The position numbers and the translations under genes were made by a program. A model generated the notes under the pieces. It was not told where the DNA came from and did no database searches. It worked only from the letters and a program-made list of their open reading frames with translations. A DNA stretch of 11,431 bases, taken from NCBI GenBank assembly GCA_027596195.1, contig JADGJG010000880.1:1-11431 (forward strand), in the 5' to 3' direction. Every line of letters begins with the position of its first letter. The stretch's first letter is position 1. Positions 8,660 through 11,431 of the stretch are shown piece by piece. This stretch comes from Podochytrium sp. JEL0797 (Eukaryota > Chytridiomycota > Chytridiomycetes > Chytridiales > Chytriomycetaceae).

Positions 8660-9193
8660 TTATTGCGTAGCCGTTGGCTGCACACTCAATGACTGATGAG
8701 CTTGCGCCAATGCCAACTTCTCCGCTGCTTTGGAGGCGGCATATTGCTGCCTGGCAAGAATTTCCTTTTCTTTCGCGCTCATTTGTTCATACTTTTTGAT
8801 TAGCGCTGCCGCGTGATCGGCCGCTCTCTTAGAGAGCGTGTTGGCTCTGGTACGCGTCGTGCTTCCTATAAACATGGGGTTCGCACTGAGTAATACTAAA
8901 CCCACGGGTAACTTGTCGCCGCAAATTTCAAGCGTGTTCCAAACCGCGGATGAAGTCGAGTTAGTTCGGCTGAGTTGTAGCAGCGTTTGTCCTTGACACA
9001 TGTACGCGCCGAGGGGTGGTGGGTTGGTGCTGTTTTGGTCGGTTCCAGGGAGGTTTTGGGCTGGGAGTGCTGGGGCGGCAAGTGTGCCCGAAATGGAAGC
9101 GACCGCGCCTCCGGAGCTTTGAAGCGAGACAGGCAGTGGGTGTACCATTTGGATGGACATGAGGAAGAGGACAGCAACCTGAATGAACTGCAT
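8660..9193 (-). CDS. Hypothetical secreted protein, 177 aa, with signal peptide and Kex2-type site
   Basis: Single-exon frame starting MQFIQVAVLFLMSIQM, a typical signal peptide (hydrophobic core 4-16, likely cleavage near residue 19-23). The mature part is Ser/Ala/Pro-rich to about 60, with two NST N-glycosylation sites (54-56, 78-80) and only two cysteines (66 and 91, possibly a disulfide). A dibasic KR at 122-123 precedes an Ala/Lys/Glu-rich segment (124-166) that should form a long amphipathic helix; Kex2-like processing there would release about 54 residues. I recognise no family. An extracellular or cell-wall role is inferred from the signal peptide alone. Stop TAA at 8662-8660, then a poly(A) signal. 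A degraded copy of the first 14 codons lies about 100 bases upstream. Confidence 0.7.
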   Translation of the reverse strand: MQFIQVAVLFLMSIQMVHPLPVSLQSSGGAVASISGTLAAPALPAQNLPGTDQNSTNPPPLGAYMCQGQTLLQLSRTNSTSSAVWNTLEICGDKLPVGLVLLSANPMFIGSTTRTRANTLSKRAADHAAALIKKYEQMSAKEKEILARQQYAASKAAEKLALAQAHQSLSVQPTATQ

Positions 9194-9295
9194 AATTTTT
9201 TCTGTCCATCATTTGTATTCAGCCTTTATCCATTGTTTGTTGTGTCATTTGGTGGACGTCAGGAAGAGGACCGCGGCCTGAAAGAGCTGCATATT
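9141..9295 (-). repeat. Tandem duplication of a signal-peptide start
   Basis: 9141-9196 (start of the secreted-protein gene) and 9241-9295 align well, with one single-base gap, and their ATGs are 99 bases apart. The upstream copy (ATG at 9292-9290) reads MQLFQAAVLFLTST against MQFIQVAVLFLMSI in the gene: 9 of 14 residues are identical. The one-base deletion brings it to a TGA after 15 codons (9245-9292). It is either the remnant of a duplicated gene start or a small upstream open frame. Confidence 0.75.
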
Positions 9296-9697
9296 ATTAT
9301 TTTACCTATTGTTTGAAAATTTTACCGTTGTTTGTGAAAGAAAGAGAAACCAATCAGGTTTGAGTCCAATCATTAGAAAGAGCCATCTGAACTTGGAATG
9401 TTTTTCCAAGCTGGTGCGCGCCTTCCTCTCCTCAAGAACCACTTTTCCATTGCAAAGGCACTATTCATTAATAGATGACATGTCACTTTCTCTATTGTTG
9501 TACTCCTCTCCTCTTTAGCCCTCTGTTGAGGACGAGAGCGCCATGCGATTAATAAATCGCGTATAAGAAAATCATCCATTCATTCCTTCATGGAAAAGGA
9601 GGAGACAAACAAACTACTCATTCATTGCGCGCTCAATGGCCCCCTTCCTTGATAGAAAAGCGCGATCTTCCAATGGAAAAAAACACTTTCAAAACAA
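9194..9697. other. Divergent intergenic region between secreted-protein gene and UFD1
   Basis: About 500 bases serve as upstream region for both flanking genes. It contains the decayed signal-peptide copy (9245-9292), scattered CATTCATT and CCTTCCT words, and from 9545 a short palindrome followed by TATAAG. Open frames on either strand (for example minus 9373-9579) have unremarkable composition and no domain, and are not called. Confidence 0.5.
9545..9567 (+). promoter_or_regulatory. Palindrome plus TATA-like element upstream of UFD1
   Basis: GCGATT-AATA-AATCGC (9545-9560) is a perfect 6-bp inverted repeat with a 4-base spacer. It is followed immediately by TATAAG (9562-9567), about 130 bases before the UFD1 start codon. 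The arrangement is compatible with a protein-binding site beside a TATA-like box, but no known factor was recognised. Confidence 0.25.
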
Positions 9698-11127
9698 ATG
9701 GACATGGACTGGATGGCCGCTGCCGGGCCCGGCTTCCCCCCGCAAATGCACCGCCGCGGAGGAGGCGTCTTCAACGAATATTACCGCTGCTACTCGATAG
9801 CAATGATGCCCGGGAACGAGAGGGAGGCGTTGAATTATGGCGGAAAGAGTTGAGTTGTCTTTCGATTGGCAAGAGAGAGTGGCGCTCACTGGTATGGTGT
9901 TCCTTCAGTTTTCCTGCCACCTACGGCTCTGGCCAAGCTATGTAAGTGAATGATCATTAGGTGGGGGGGATCGCGCGTGCCCCCGTTCTGAACTACCGTG
10001 CCAAAACAGCAACCCTCAACATCGCCTACCCGATGCTCTTTGAAATCACCAACGAACAACACAAGGAAAAGAACTCACACGCGGGAGTCCTCGAGTTTAT
10101 CGCAGAGGAAGGCAAAGCATACCTTCCGCAATGGGTAAACTATTTTGGTTTCGATTGCGCGGCTAAGTTTTCGAATCGGTTCGGTAACCACGCATACGCA
10201 AACAACTCAGATGATGAACACCCTCCTCATCGAAGAAGGCTCCCTCGCCCGCATCAAAAACACATCCCTCCCCCTCGGCACATTCATCAAACTGCAACCC
10301 CAATCCGTCGACTTTCTCGAAATCACGGACCCGAAAGCCGTTCTCGAGAAATCGATTGGTCAATTCGCGTGTCTCACGCAGGGAGATATTATTACCATCA
10401 AGTACAATGCGCGGTTGTATGATTTATTGATTGTCGAGAGTAAGCCGGGGGGGCAGGGGATTGGTGTGATTGAGACGGATTTGGAGGTGGATTTTGAGGC
10501 ACCGGTAGGGTATAAGGAGCCGGAGAGGGTGCCAAAGAAGGCGATTGTGGTGAGTTTTTTAGTGGGCTTCGAATTTTGGGGGTTTGTGGCTCACGCTTTT
10601 TGCGTTTCGAATTTTTAGCCGGCGGATTCTCTCGAATCGATTGGAAGCCACACAGTAGCCGAACCCAAAGCGTTTTCGGCATTCCACGGGTCCGGACAAA
10701 GACTTAATGGGAAGGCAAACTCGTTGAACGTGAAGGAGGACGAGTTGAGTTTTATTTTTGCGTATTCGTCTTTTTACTTGTAAACTTATCGAGATCTTGC
10801 CAGCACATTGCCGATTTTGACTCCATCGACCGATTCGAAAGCGCCCCCGGCTGCCTTGCATTTGCCTCATGGAAAACTGTTTTTTGGTATGAACCCGCAC
10901 GCGTGTTTTGGTCGTTTGCTAATTCAAAATCCACATAGGCTATCCTGTTATCCCAGTCAAGAGAGCGGGAGGCGAAGAACCTGAGGTTCGTATTTTGTGG
11001 AGCTTTGTTGTGTGCTTGCGCGGCTTGCGGTGCTTTCGCGTTTTGAAACTCACCTATCTGTTTTACACTTTAGGCTCCCAAGTTCACTGGAACGGGTCAA
11101 ACTCTTCGGGCTGCCAAAAAGAAGTGA
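9698..11127 (+). CDS. UFD1: Ubiquitin fusion degradation protein 1 (Cdc48/p97 cofactor), 8 exons, 318 aa
   Basis: Exons: 9698-9848, 9909-9941, 10010-10134, 10211-10549, 10619-10743, 10804-10886, 10939-10985, 11074-11127. Introns are 60, 68, 76, 69, 60, 52 and 88 nt; all phases close to 318 codons plus stop. With Npl4, Ufd1 recruits Cdc48/p97 to ubiquitylated substrates for unfolding, as in ER-associated degradation. Family marks: YRCYSIAM (29-36), [20 protein letters not shown] (48-67), AYPMLFEI (67-74), [37 protein letters not shown] and [13 protein letters not shown] make up the N-terminal double-psi-barrel (UT3) domain to about residue 205. The Cdc48-binding SHP boxes are both present: FHGSGQRL (238-245) and FTGTGQTL (305-312). 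[11 protein letters not shown] precedes the second box, and the protein ends in a lysine tail. Length is normal. Two introns share the rare donor GTTGAG. ATGs at 9625 and 9673 begin an out-of-frame upstream frame that overlaps the start; whether it is transcribed is unknown. A second Met is at codon 3. Confidence 0.95.
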
Positions 11128-11171
11128 TTATGCTGATTACCGCAAAACCTGCACAAAAAATGAATTGTCTG

Positions 11172-11177
11172 AATAAA
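11172..11177 (+). terminator. Poly(A) signal of UFD1
   Basis: AATAAA 44 bases after the UFD1 stop codon, in an A-rich stretch; a normal position for the 3' end of this transcript. Confidence 0.65.
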
Positions 11178-11431
11178 CAAAATCGCGTCTCGTTCCCAAA
11201 ATACCAACTTCAAAAACAAAGCGAAATGAGATATGGGGAACAGACACGATAGCCTTTATTTATCCCCCCACCATAATTAGAACCAACAAACAGATCGCAA
11301 AAAAAGAAAGTCGTATACGAGAAAACACACATTCACCCCCAAAGGGTTTCTCTGTCCGAATTCCGAACTATTACGATTATAACGGAATTCGTTCGCAATA
11401 GTGGATCTTATTCCGATCGAATTCCACTTGG
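11178..11431. other. Gene-free tail with a 9-bp inverted repeat
   Basis: No gene seen. The last 90 bases contain three GAATTC words. CGAATTCCG (11357-11365) and CGGAATTCG (11383-11391) form a perfect 9-bp inverted repeat with a 17-base loop, and a further CGAATTCC occurs near 11420. This could be an edge of a repeated element or of the next gene, but the window ends before it can be judged. Confidence 0.4.

Noticed and set aside
1..11431. Prokaryotic features, CRISPR arrays, tRNA or rRNA genes, transposase genes.
   Set aside because: None seen on either strand; gene structure is spliced and eukaryotic throughout.

Overview
The window looks like nuclear DNA of a fungus, probably an early-diverging one such as a chytrid. 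The signs are short introns (47-88 nt) with GT...AG borders and TNCTAAC/T-like branch points, AATAAA signals just after stop codons, a fungal-type NACHT/beta-propeller receptor and a conserved UFD1 gene. The lineage is inferred; no rRNA or marker gene is present.

Layout: (1) 1-466 has no gene. It starts with an almost pure 85-base poly-C tract, probably a contig-end artefact, followed by AT-rich DNA. (2) 467-6948, minus strand, seven exons: a 2035-residue STAND/NLR-like protein with an unrecognised N-terminal region, a helical region resembling fungal HeLo/MLKL-like bundles, a NACHT ATPase, the typical post-NACHT helical linker and a large divergent WD40-like beta-propeller region. (3) 6962-8328, plus strand, two exons: a SET-domain methyltransferase of the SETD3/Rubisco-LSMT type with a C-terminal MYND zinc finger. 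Its ATG lies only 13 bases from the receptor's ATG, so the two genes are head to head with essentially no intergenic DNA. (4) 8660-9193, minus strand: a 177-residue secreted protein with a signal peptide and a KR (Kex2-type) site before an Ala/Lys/Glu-rich helix. A decayed copy of its signal-peptide start lies about 100 bases upstream. (5) 9698-11127, plus strand, eight exons: UFD1, the Cdc48/p97 cofactor, with both SHP boxes intact. (6) 11128-11431: poly(A) signal and gene-free tail.

All exon phases close: 6108, 1320 and 957 coding bases for the three spliced genes, each a multiple of three without internal stops. The strongest unusual signal is intron 5 of the receptor gene. It is exactly 60 nt long and lies on a 60-nt tandem duplication of coding sequence, which is the signature expected of intron birth by internal tandem duplication. 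Other points of interest are the 13-bp divergent gene pair, the receptor's N-terminal architecture and the duplicated signal-peptide start.

The genes do not form one obvious pathway. UFD1 is housekeeping. The receptor/methyltransferase pair may be co-regulated because promoter space is shared, but a functional link is only a hypothesis.
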